Shown piece by piece: positions 1-5,784 of a DNA stretch of 12,783 nucleotides (positions are counted from its first letter, which is position 1; every line of letters begins with the position of its first letter). Source of the DNA: Terriglobia bacterium. GTDB lineage: Bacteria; Acidobacteriota; Terriglobia; UBA7540. The notes under the pieces were generated by a model. That model was not told where the DNA came from and made no database searches. It worked only from the letters and a program-made list of their open reading frames with translations. Made by a program: the position numbers and the translations under genes. Where the stretch lies: positions 1 through 12,783 of the forward strand of contig JASHTO010000535.1 in the NCBI GenBank assembly GCA_030040515.1, read 5' to 3'.

Positions 1-1
1 A

Positions 2-340
2 ATCTCCAAGACCGTCGCCACTCTGCACGCCGGAGACTTTTTCGGTGAAATGTCCCTGCTCACCGGCGAGCCCCGCAGCGCTTCCCTGAAGGCGCTCGAA
101 GATTCCGAGTGTTACCGCCTCGATCGCGAAGCGTTCAACGATATCCTCCACGGCCGCCCGGAAATCGCCAATTACCTTTCGGAATTGCTGGCGCGAAGGA
201 AGGTGGAACTTGAAGCCGTACGCCACGGTCTGGACGCCCAAGCCCGCGCCGACATGCTCAAAGGCCAGCAAAAAAGCATCTTCGACAAAATCCACAAACT
301 CTTCGGAATTTCCCCGCCGGTTTCCAAGGTTGTGCAATAA
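2..340 (+). CDS. C-terminal end of a cyclic-nucleotide-binding-domain protein, probably a MscS-type ion channel (5' partial)
   Basis: The frame is open from base 2 and ends at TAA 338-340, so the gene begins outside the window; 112 residues are visible. They contain the second half of a cNMP-binding (CAP-ED) fold: a glycine turn (HAGDFFGE) and the phosphate-binding-cassette signature FGEMSLLTGEPRSASL, then a C-terminal helical tail ending near KLFGISPP. In CAP-ED proteins this cassette grips the cyclic nucleotide phosphate. The charged tail (LARRKVELEAVRHGLDAQAR) resembles that of acidobacterial MscS-like channels with a C-terminal cNMP domain, which would place the protein in the inner membrane, but the channel part is not visible. 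No HTH follows the cassette, so a CRP-type regulator is less likely. The domain call is firm; the channel call is family recollection. Confidence 0.8.
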   Translation: MSKTVATLHAGDFFGEMSLLTGEPRSASLKALEDSECYRLDREAFNDILHGRPEIANYLSELLARRKVELEAVRHGLDAQARADMLKGQQKSIFDKIHKLFGISPPVSKVVQ

Positions 341-368
341 AGCCAGACACTCTCGCCGCCGATGCTCA

Positions 369-547
369 GGATAGCGCAGACTCCTGGGGTGGGGAGCCTG
401 CGATCCCCAAGGGATGTCTATACAGAGCGACATAAATTGTAGCGGCGCTCTACGAGCGCCGCTACAGCCAAATACGCAAACACTTACGTCGTTCCATATA
501 ACTTGCAATGTCACACGCAGAGATTGAAATGCATCTCTGCGCCAGCC
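369..547 (+). repeat. Composite intergenic repeat, copy 1 (179 bp, interrupted)
   Basis: Copy 1 of three same-orientation copies (others at 3370-3465 and 3739-3837). The left module starts near GCGCAGACTCCTGGGG and the right module is ACGCAGAGATTGAAAT plus CTGCGCCAGCC. The right terminus CTGCGCCAGCC is the exact reverse complement of the left terminus GGCTGGCGCAG seen in copies 2 and 3; here the left end has two mismatches (GGATAGCGCAG). The right module folds by itself with perfect 9-bp arms (516-524 and 533-541). This copy is about 80 bp longer than the others because unrelated sequence (about 421-510), including a perfect palindrome, separates the modules. The layout is MITE-like; mobility is inferred. 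Confidence 0.7.
438..466. repeat. Perfect palindrome (13-bp arms, 3-base loop), REP-like
   Basis: Arms 438-450 (TGTAGCGGCGCTC) and 454-466 are perfect reverse complements around loop TAC. It lies inside the extra sequence of the composite repeat copy 1, between two converging transcription units. It shares outer bases GTAGCG/CGCTAC with the palindrome at 563-597, suggesting one family of small intergenic palindromes. There is no T tract, so classical intrinsic termination is not supported, although a hairpin this strong could stabilise 3' ends on both strands. Confidence 0.75.
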
Positions 548-562
548 GACAAGCCAAGAACG

Positions 563-597
563 GTAGCGCGGACCGCAAATGCGGCGGTCCGCGCTAC
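563..597. repeat. Perfect palindrome (14-bp arms, 7-base loop) overlapping the arsC stop codon
   Basis: Arms 563-576 (GTAGCGCGGACCGC) and 584-597 are exact reverse complements; the loop is AAATGCG. The right arm contains the TAG stop (594-596 read on the minus strand) of the last gene of the ars operon, so the hairpin forms at the very 3' end of that coding sequence. It may act as an mRNA 3'-end stabiliser or terminator for the minus-strand operon. No U-rich tail follows. It belongs to the same GTAGCG...CGCTAC family as 438-466. Confidence 0.7.
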
Positions 598-1028
598 AGG
601 CTGTTACCAGAGCTGCGTTTCCTGAACTCCGCCAGGAATTCCCGCAGTTCATCACGAACCCGCCGAAAAACCACGAGGCGTTGTTCTTCGGTACCCGCAA
701 TTGCTGCGGGATCTTCAAAATCATGGTGCAATCTTTGCGCCTTGCCAAAGAACAAGGGGCAGGTCTCGCGCGCGCTTTCGCACACGGTGATGACGTAATC
801 AAAATCCTGCCCATCAAATTCACTCACGTTCTTCGACCGGTGGCCGGAGATGTCAATCCCCAGCTCACGCATCACGGCAATCGCCTCCGGGCGCACGGAG
901 CTTGGCTTGGTGCCCGCACTCTCCACTTCAAAAAGTTCGCCGTCATCATGGCGCAAGAGCCCCTCCGCCATCTGGCTTCGGGCGGAATTGCCCGTGCAGA
1001 GAATCAGGACGCGCTTCTTATCGCTCAT
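594..1028 (-). CDS. arsC: Arsenate reductase, LMW-phosphatase (thioredoxin-coupled) type, copy 1
   Basis: This 144-residue cytoplasmic enzyme would reduce As(V) to As(III). The P-loop CTGNSARS gives nucleophile Cys11 and Arg17; the redox pair is Cys83 and Cys90 in VCESARETCP, matching the C10/C82/C89 relay of Staphylococcus-type ArsC; a DFEDPA segment supplies the acid-loop Asp-Pro. ATG 1028 is chosen because it begins the family-typical MSDKKRVLILCTGN and has AGGAG a few bases upstream; the longer open frame to 1181 is arginine-rich and unlike the family. It overlaps the end of the aquaporin gene by 11 bp, so translation is probably coupled. Last gene of the ars operon, with its stop inside a perfect palindrome. 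Electrons are presumed to come from thioredoxin encoded elsewhere. Confidence 0.92.
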   Translation of the reverse strand: MSDKKRVLILCTGNSARSQMAEGLLRHDDGELFEVESAGTKPSSVRPEAIAVMRELGIDISGHRSKNVSEFDGQDFDYVITVCESARETCPLFFGKAQRLHHDFEDPAAIAGTEEQRLVVFRRVRDELREFLAEFRKRSSGNSL

Positions 1029-1734
1029 GGGACTCCTGCTCCGGCAAGTGCGAAACCAGCACGGCCTCGGCAACATGGGGAAGGGTAGGCACAAGCCAGC
1101 GAAACAGAACCGTCGCTGCTGCCGCGCCCGCGGTTTGCGCCAGAATGAACCCTGGCGCGTCCTGGGGCCGGATTCCCGCAAATGTATCGCTCGCCGAACG
1201 CGCGAGCGTTACGGCGGGATTAGCAAAAGAGGTTGAGGCCGTGAACCAATAGGCCCCGGTGATATATGCGCCCACGGCATACGGCACCGCCGAGGAGCGC
1301 AGTCGCGCGCAGCCCCAAATCACGCACAACAAGCCGAATGTGGCCACGAATTCACTGAAGACTTGCGCCGCGCCGGCTCTCGCGTGACGTGAGGCACTGA
1401 AAAGCGGCTCGCCAAACATCAGATTGGCCGCGCCGACGCCGGCAAAAGCCCCTACGATTTGTGCGAACAAATATCCCGGCACCTCCCTCCAAGGCAAACC
1501 GCCCTGCGAGGCGCCCGCGACGGTCACGGCGGGATTGAAGTGCGCACCGGAAATCGGTCCAAAAGTCAGGATGAGCGTCACCAACATCGCACCCGTGGCC
1601 AGCGTGTTGGCAAGGAGGGCAATCGCCACATCTCCCCCGGCCAGACGCTCGCCCATGATGCCCGAACCGACAATCGCGGCGAGCAGAAACGCCGTTCCAA
1701 TACCCTCAGCGGCAATGCGTCGCGCAGGATTCAT
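1018..1734 (-). CDS. aqpS: MIP-family aquaglyceroporin of the arsenic operon (AqpS-like)
   Basis: This 238-residue inner-membrane channel protein has six predicted hydrophobic helices and both half-helix signatures: NPA at residues 67-69 (in HFNPAVT) and at 172-174 (in FANPAVT). MIP channels conduct water, glycerol or As(OH)3; within an ars operon the expected role is downhill exit of arsenite made by ArsC, as known for AqpS of Sinorhizobium meliloti. Start ATG 1734 forms an ATGA overlap with the stop of the small arsM remnant, implying coupled translation; a TTG at 1743 is in frame but less likely. The 3' end overlaps arsC by 11 bp. No ArsB, Acr3 or ArsA is in the window, so this is the only visible arsenite export route. 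Substrate is inferred from context; the family is certain. Confidence 0.9.
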   Translation of the reverse strand: MNPARRIAAEGIGTAFLLAAIVGSGIMGERLAGGDVAIALLANTLATGAMLVTLILTFGPISGAHFNPAVTVAGASQGGLPWREVPGYLFAQIVGAFAGVGAANLMFGEPLFSASRHARAGAAQVFSEFVATFGLLCVIWGCARLRSSAVPYAVGAYITGAYWFTASTSFANPAVTLARSASDTFAGIRPQDAPGFILAQTAGAAAATVLFRWLVPTLPHVAEAVLVSHLPEQESHER

Positions 1735-1919
1735 GGGCAGCAACCCGGAGCGCAGCAGGCTACGGGCTTGGTGGCGCGGATGAACGCGCTCATGAACTTG
1801 CCTTGCGCTTGCTGCGCCAGCGTCTCATCGGTCATGTCAAGGCCATAGATCCTGCCCGAAGGTCCCACCCGCAGCGCTGCCTGCCCGTATTTCTCCTTCA
1901 CCACATCCTTGAGTTCCAT
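1731..1919 (-). pseudogene. arsM: Internally deleted arsenite methyltransferase (mini-ArsM, 62 aa)
   Basis: The 62-residue product is made of three pieces recognisable from ArsM, joined in frame. Residues 1-18 (MELKDVVKEKYGQAALRV) are the ArsM N-terminus; 18-35 (VGPSGRIYGLDMTDETLA) are the segment just after SAM motif I; 37-62 (GKFMSAFIRATKP and CCAPGCCP) are the C-terminus with its two cysteine pairs (Cys55/56 and 60/61). Full ArsM is about 270-280 residues, so the SAM glycine loop, the N-terminal Cys pair and the catalytic core are missing. The start at 1919 has a good site (AAAGGAAATGTC before ATG), and the stop overlaps the aquaporin start as ATGA. It cannot methylate arsenic. It might survive as a translation-coupling leader or an As(III)-binding peptide; that is inference. 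Matches are from memory of the family. Confidence 0.78.
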
Positions 1920-1937
1920 GACATTTCCTTTTGTGAT

Positions 1938-2360
1938 TTAAGTGTTCGCCTCAACAAATTCGGCCACCCGTTGGCGGATTTCATCCCGGGCACGGCGGAC
2001 AAGCACGCGATGCTCGTCGGGAGTCCGTGCACTGGAAGGGTCCTCAATCGGCCAAGTTAGTCGCCAAATGGCGCCAGGAAAAATTGGACATGTCCGTTCG
2101 ATCTGCCGGTCACAGAGCGTAACCAGATAGGACACGCGTTCACGTAACAACGGATCGACCTTCTTGGGCTGATGGCCTGAAATATCAATTCCAAGCTCCC
2201 ACATCGCCGCCACGGCCTCGGGGTCCAGCGCCGAGGTGATTTCCGCGCCCGCGCTTATCGCCTCAAACTGCTCCCCTGCAATTTCGCGCAGAAAACCCTC
2301 TGCCATTTGGGTGCGGCAGGAATTCCCTGTGCAAAGAAACAGAACCTTAGGTTTGAGCAT
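1938..2360 (-). CDS. arsC: Arsenate reductase, LMW-phosphatase type, copy 2
   Basis: This 140-residue protein is clearly paralogous but only distantly similar to the copy at 594-1028. P-loop CTGNSCRT provides Cys10 and Arg16; a second cysteine pair is Cys83 and Cys91 in LCDRQIERTCP, one residue wider than the 7-residue spacing of the other copy; WPIEDPSS carries the Asp-Pro acid loop. An additional Cys15 sits inside the P-loop. ATG 2360 is preferred: it starts MLKPKVLFLCTGNS, lies 7 bp after the arsR stop and has AGGTGAGG upstream; an open extension to 2402 would overlap arsR. The gene is second in the ars operon. Role: reduction of arsenate to arsenite, although LMW tyrosine-phosphatase activity cannot be excluded from sequence. 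Confidence 0.88.
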   Translation of the reverse strand: MLKPKVLFLCTGNSCRTQMAEGFLREIAGEQFEAISAGAEITSALDPEAVAAMWELGIDISGHQPKKVDPLLRERVSYLVTLCDRQIERTCPIFPGAIWRLTWPIEDPSSARTPDEHRVLVRRARDEIRQRVAEFVEANT

Positions 2361-2367
2361 GGATACC

Positions 2368-2715
2368 TCACCTGCACAGGCGCACAATCGCCTGCGGTTC
2401 AATCGCCTTGTTGCGCGTGCAGCACTCCGCGTAAAGGAAGCCCAGGAGCTCGCTCAAAACCTCCGTATCCGCCGAGTACCACAGGTATGTACCTTCCCGC
2501 CGCACCTTCACCAGGTTTTCGTTTTTCAACTTGTCCAGATGATGGGAAAGCGTGGAGGCAGGAATGCTTAACTCCTCGGCGATATTGCCCACCACCATGC
2601 CTTCGGGATGAGCGGAAAGCAGCAAGCGCATGATGCGCAGCCGCGGCCCCGTCCCCATGGCCGAGAACATGTCGGCAAAGCGGGTGATTTCGTCTTCAGT
2701 CGGTTTCAATGCCAT
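2368..2715 (-). CDS. arsR: ArsR/SmtB-family As(III)-responsive repressor
   Basis: This 115-residue winged-HTH repressor has a recognition-helix region LSIPASTLSHHLDKL (residues 49-63) and a beta-wing REGTYLWYS (73-81). A vicinal pair Cys98-Cys99 near the C-terminus, plus Cys114 at the penultimate position, resembles the C-terminal As(III) site of Acidithiobacillus ferrooxidans ArsR (Cys95/96/102) rather than the alpha-3 site of plasmid R773 ArsR, but the third cysteine is farther away. First gene of the operon; it should bind the operator over its own promoter and release when arsenite binds. ATG 2715 is only 9 bases after a good -10 box, so the transcript is probably nearly leaderless. Confidence 0.92.
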   Translation of the reverse strand: MALKPTEDEITRFADMFSAMGTGPRLRIMRLLLSAHPEGMVVGNIAEELSIPASTLSHHLDKLKNENLVKVRREGTYLWYSADTEVLSELLGFLYAECCTRNKAIEPQAIVRLCR

Positions 2716-2723
2716 GGTTCCAT

Positions 2724-2753
2724 AATTCTACAGCAATCGAAATATAAATACAA
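2724..2753 (-). promoter_or_regulatory. ars operon promoter with overlapping ArsR operator candidate
   Basis: Read on the minus strand: -35 TTGTAT (2748-2753), exactly 17 bp, then -10 TAGAAT (2725-2730), nine bases before the arsR ATG. An imperfect dyad, ATTTC-N10-GAATT (2724-2743), covers the spacer and the -10 box, where a bound ArsR would block RNA polymerase. Its position fits ArsR autorepression. The predicted transcription start is within about three bases of the ATG. Confidence 0.65.
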
Positions 2754-2861
2754 GCAGGCGGCACGGACCAAAATGGCGGCGGTCAGGGCTTACTGACTAC
2801 TGACGCGACTTGTGGTCTGATTTCGCAAAGACGGCAAGAAACACGGAAAAGGTGAACTTGC

Positions 2862-3362
2862 ATGAAGCGATTTTATAAGTGGGCGCTTTTTACCGTCGGT
2901 GGATTGTTGTGCTTTGTTGGAATGTCTGTCCTTGTCTTGTTCCCGTACACGAATCCTTTCGTCATTCGCCTCAAGACCCACGTCATCGGCTCGGGACTTA
3001 CATACGCACCATTGGCCGCTGACGATGACAAATGGGAGTACGTGCTGAAGGGCGCGCAGTCAGGCGACGACACATGGCTGAAGGTCGCCAGTGACCTTCG
3101 CTCAGCGCTGGACACACACCCGGGCGAGGAGATGCTGGGCGCAGTGTCTACCGCTTTCGATAAGAATCCCAATGGCGCCGTTCGAATTCTCCTCCCAAGC
3201 TATGGAGCTCAGATAGTCTGCGGAGATGACGAGAAAGGATCAATTATTAACCATCAGCAAGCGCAGCGGAGGGCAAATTTGCTCGAGGGCCTACCCGCTT
3301 CACCCGAACGCGAGGCATGCATTGGGGTCATCAGAAAAATCCTAAATGAAAGCGCAAAGTAA
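2862..3362 (+). CDS. Single-pass membrane protein of unknown function
   Basis: I do not recognise this 166-residue protein. It starts MKRFYKWALF with a positively charged N-terminus, followed by one hydrophobic helix (about residues 7-29) that could be an uncleaved signal anchor; the rest would lie outside the cytoplasm. The soluble part is acidic and helical, with two cysteines (Cys120 and Cys153) that could form a disulfide, and a QQAQRRANLLEGL helix near the end. The start at ATG 2862 is supported by AAAAGGTG about 8 bases upstream. It diverges from arsR across a 146-bp gap but nothing in its sequence suggests arsenic binding, so co-function is not claimed. Codon use looks coding. Confidence 0.6.
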   Translation: MKRFYKWALFTVGGLLCFVGMSVLVLFPYTNPFVIRLKTHVIGSGLTYAPLAADDDKWEYVLKGAQSGDDTWLKVASDLRSALDTHPGEEMLGAVSTAFDKNPNGAVRILLPSYGAQIVCGDDEKGSIINHQQAQRRANLLEGLPASPEREACIGVIRKILNESAK

Positions 3363-3369
3363 TACCGCC

Positions 3370-3465
3370 GGCTGGCGCAGACTCCTGGGTTAGGGAGTCT
3401 GCGATCTCGTAGGGACATCTCGCCGAGGGCCAGACGCAGAGATTGAATTGCCTCTGGGCCAGACT
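3370..3465 (+). repeat. Composite intergenic repeat, copy 2 (96 bp, degenerate right end)
   Basis: It begins with the intact left terminus GGCTGGCGCAG (3370-3380), then ACTCCTGGG, GGGAGTCTGCGATC and the right module GACGCAGAGATTGAATTGCC. The right terminus has decayed (CTCTGGGCCAG instead of CTCTGCGCCAGCC). Order and orientation match copies 1 and 3; modules are separated by only about 14 bp, as in copy 3. It lies 7 bp after the stop of the preceding gene, so it may be transcribed as that gene's 3' end. Confidence 0.7.
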
Positions 3466-3738
3466 GCGTCAAAAGACCCAGGGGCTGCGTGAAATCCCCC
3501 AGTAAACCGCCCGCCAGGGTGGGCAAGGCCAACGCGCCGCCGCGTGCAAAGGCCTCTAGCCCCAGCGATTTAACATTGGGTAATTAAATCTATGGTAAAT
3601 GGCATCCAAATTGCCCATCCTCCAAGTGGAGTAATGTTTATGGGCGAATTTACGCGCGCTGAAACTGCCTCTAGGGCCGGTTTCCAGAGCGAAGGTGACG
3701 ACAAAACGGGAGGGGCATACCGCCATCCGCCAGCCGAG

Positions 3739-3837
3739 GGCTGGCGCAGGTTCTCGGGGTGGGGGGCCTGCCATCCCCAAGGCAGGTCGATATTGCCACC
3801 TCAGACGCAGAGATCGAAATTCATCTCCGCGCCAGCC
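3739..3837 (+). repeat. Composite intergenic repeat, copy 3 (99 bp, terminal inverted repeats nearly intact)
   Basis: Left terminus GGCTGGCGCAG (3739-3749) and right terminus CCGCGCCAGCC (3827-3837) are inverted repeats with one mismatch. Between them are the same modules as in copies 1 and 2: TCGGGGTGGGG..CCATCCCCAAGG, then GACGCAGAGATCGAAATTCATC. A partial extra terminus, CGCCAGCC (3728-3735), lies just upstream, as if the tail of another copy had abutted this one. No coding capacity. Confidence 0.7.
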
Positions 3838-3949
3838 GATGCGTTGCTGCCCTTTGTGCGCTCTGTGGTGAAAGTTTTTACTCGGGACTCGACAATGGTG
3901 CCCATCCGAAGCCGCAGCTTGGCCTCAAATCATGACCGGAACACTCCAC

Positions 3950-3977
3950 TTCCAAGATCAAAATCACGGTGTATAAT
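3950..3977 (+). promoter_or_regulatory. Promoter of the S10 carboxypeptidase gene
   Basis: A perfect -10 TATAAT (3972-3977) within GTGTATAATGCC; a weak -35 TTCCAA (3950-3955) lies 16 bp upstream. The predicted start near 3984 leaves a 5' UTR of about 43 bases ending in AAAAGGAGAGCC before ATG 4027. The same TATAATGCC string occurs on the minus strand before another gene of the window (9957-9962). Confidence 0.5.
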
Positions 3978-4026
3978 GCCCCCGCCCAGCAAGGCTAAAT
4001 CCCAGGACGACGACAAAAGGAGAGCC

Positions 4027-5709
4027 ATGAAACGGACGCTTTGGGTTTTGGCCACCGTCTTTCTACCCGCAATCCTTCTGGCGCAGGAGCCCGCCGCTGC
4101 ACCGCAAGGCGCGCAGCGACGCTCCTCCGAGCAATCACCGCAATCCGAACGCGCACAGCGCGAGGAGCGAACACGCCCGGCCCAACAACCCTCCGCTCCG
4201 CCTTCTACACCTGAGCCCGCCCAGCAAGGAGGGGGCGGAGGTGAAGGCGCGCGGGCATTTCATTTCGATATGACCGAGGCTCCTCCCGTGGTGACGCACC
4301 ACGAAATTCACCTTGGGGGCGGGACGTTCTCCTACACGGCCACGGCCGGCCGCATGCCCATCAAGGACATGGAAGGCCGGATTGAAGCGGAGATGTTCTA
4401 CGCAGCCTACACGCTGGACGGCACTGACCCCGCCACGCGTCCCGTCACCTTCGCGTACAACGGCGGTCCGGGTGCGGCCAGCGTCTGGCTGCACATGGGA
4501 GCGCTTGGCCCGCGCAAGGTGGTGCTGGAGCCGGACGGCCGCCTGCCGCCGGCTCCTTACCGCCTGGAGGACAATCCCAACACGCCGCTGGACAAGACCG
4601 ACCTGGTGCTGGTGGACGCCATCGGCACCGGTTACAGCCGCCCCGCGGACCAGGCGGCCGCGCGCAAGTATGAGAATCTGCACGGCGACCTCGCCGCCTT
4701 CGGCGAGTTTATCCGCATGTACATCTCGCGCAACGAGCGCTGGTCGTCGCCGCTCTATCTGTTTGGCGAAAGCTACGGCACCACGCGTTCGGCGGGCCTG
4801 GCGGGATTTCTCAACGATCACGGCATCAACCTGAACGGCATCGTGTTGCTCTCCACCGTCCTGAATTTCGAAACTCTTGAGGCCTCCTTCACCAACGATG
4901 TGCCCTATCCGCTGCTGCTGCCCTCGTTTACGTCCATCGCCTGGTACCACAAGAAGCTGCCGCCCGACCTGATGAAGGACCCCGATCGCGCGCGACAGGA
5001 ATCGATGGAATTTGCCGAGGGCGAATACACGAAAGCGCTGGCCAGCGGTGACGCGCTCAGTCCGCAGGAGCGGCAGGACGTCATCGACAAGCTGAACCGC
5101 TACACGGGAATCTCCAAGGAAGTCATCCAGTGGGCCAACCTGCGCTTGAACGTGCAAACCTTCACGCACTACCTGCTGGCCGATCAGCTCCTGCGCGTGG
5201 GGCGGCTCGATGGGCGATTCACCGGGCCCGACCCCGACGGATTCATGAACACGCGCTTCTTCGATCCTTCCAGCGCCGAAACCGGGCCGCCGTTCACCAG
5301 CGTTTTCAACGATTACGTGCGCCGCGAGCTGAATTACAAAGTCGATATGCCCTACTACGTTTCGGGCCAGGAGTCAGGCGTCTTCCAGTTCAGCCTGACT
5401 TCACCCCCACCCGGCCCGGGAGGCGGTGGCGGCGAAGGCGGTCAACCGCAAACGGTCACGCCGCTGCGTGAGGCAATGGTGAAGGACCGCTACCTGCGCA
5501 TCCTGAATATGGAGGGCTTCTACGATCTCGCCACGCCTTATCTGGCCGCGTGGTACACGTTCGACCACATGGATCTGCCGCCGGAATTCCGCAAGAACAT
5601 TTCGCACGCGCAGTACGAATCCGGCCACATGGTGTACCTCGACTCGAAGGCGCACGCCAAGCTGAAGCGGGACTTCGCAAACTTCATCGATGAGACGACG
5701 AAGAGATAA
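4027..5709 (+). CDS. Secreted serine carboxypeptidase, peptidase family S10
   Basis: This 560-residue exported hydrolase would remove C-terminal residues from peptides. It has a signal peptide (MKRTLWVLATVFLPAILLAQ, cleavage near residue 20), a Pro/Gln/Arg/Glu-rich linker to about residue 80, then an alpha/beta-hydrolase domain. S10 landmarks are all present: NGGPG (145-149), nucleophile Ser249 in GESYG, Asp500 in GFYDLATP and His534 in ESGHMVY. Two glycine runs stand out, one in the linker (about 68-74) and one in a surface insertion before the Asp (about 463-471). ATG 4027 is chosen because AAAAGGAG lies directly upstream and it gives a classic signal peptide; the upstream open frame is repeat sequence. 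Likely a scavenging protease in the periplasm or outside; its actual substrates are unknown. Confidence 0.93.
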   Translation: MKRTLWVLATVFLPAILLAQEPAAAPQGAQRRSSEQSPQSERAQREERTRPAQQPSAPPSTPEPAQQGGGGGEGARAFHFDMTEAPPVVTHHEIHLGGGTFSYTATAGRMPIKDMEGRIEAEMFYAAYTLDGTDPATRPVTFAYNGGPGAASVWLHMGALGPRKVVLEPDGRLPPAPYRLEDNPNTPLDKTDLVLVDAIGTGYSRPADQAAARKYENLHGDLAAFGEFIRMYISRNERWSSPLYLFGESYGTTRSAGLAGFLNDHGINLNGIVLLSTVLNFETLEASFTNDVPYPLLLPSFTSIAWYHKKLPPDLMKDPDRARQESMEFAEGEYTKALASGDALSPQERQDVIDKLNRYTGISKEVIQWANLRLNVQTFTHYLLADQLLRVGRLDGRFTGPDPDGFMNTRFFDPSSAETGPPFTSVFNDYVRRELNYKVDMPYYVSGQESGVFQFSLTSPPPGPGGGGGEGGQPQTVTPLREAMVKDRYLRILNMEGFYDLATPYLAAWYTFDHMDLPPEFRKNISHAQYESGHMVYLDSKAHAKLKRDFANFIDETTKR

Positions 5710-5784
5710 CCGACGATTTACTTTCGAGACAGCCGGCCTTAAGATTGAATTGCAGAAAGGAAAATCTCCTGCTGGTGAACACAA

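Larger units (their letters stand above)
3363..4026. other. Long non-coding stretch with two composite repeats and a promoter
   Basis: Between the unknown membrane protein and the carboxypeptidase there is no convincing gene. An open frame runs from ATG 3592 into the carboxypeptidase, but its first 145 codons are translated repeat sequence. The stretch contains repeat copies 2 and 3, a short palindrome at 3728-3746 (CGCCAGCC, GAG, GGCTGGCG), a segment around 3850-3875 whose reverse strand reads ACCACAGAGCGCACAAAG (a common type of dispersed genomic repeat), and the carboxypeptidase promoter near 3972. Confidence 0.6.

Noticed and set aside
1029..1181. 51-residue N-terminal extension of the last arsC
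   Set aside because: Arg/Pro-rich, unlike the family, and antisense-free overlap with the aquaporin frame explains the openness; ATG 1028 has AGGAG upstream.
3254..3532. Minus-strand frame reading LPTLAGGLLGDFTQPLGLL, possible gene remnant
   Set aside because: Looks protein-like for about 25 residues but has no family I can name and runs through repeat copy 2 and the antisense of the gene at 2862-3362.
369..3837. CRISPR array made of the repeated intergenic units
   Set aside because: Only three copies, ~97-179 bp long, kilobases apart, with no regular spacers or cas genes.
3592..4026. 145-codon N-terminal extension of the carboxypeptidase
   Set aside because: It translates repeat copy 3 and the promoter; ATG 4027 has a strong ribosome site and a proper signal peptide.
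4135..5169. 344-codon minus-strand open frame inside the carboxypeptidase gene
   Set aside because: Its Arg/Gly/Val-rich translation has no recognisable motif and lies opposite a gene with intact S10 catalytic residues; high-GC codon use keeps the antisense frame open.
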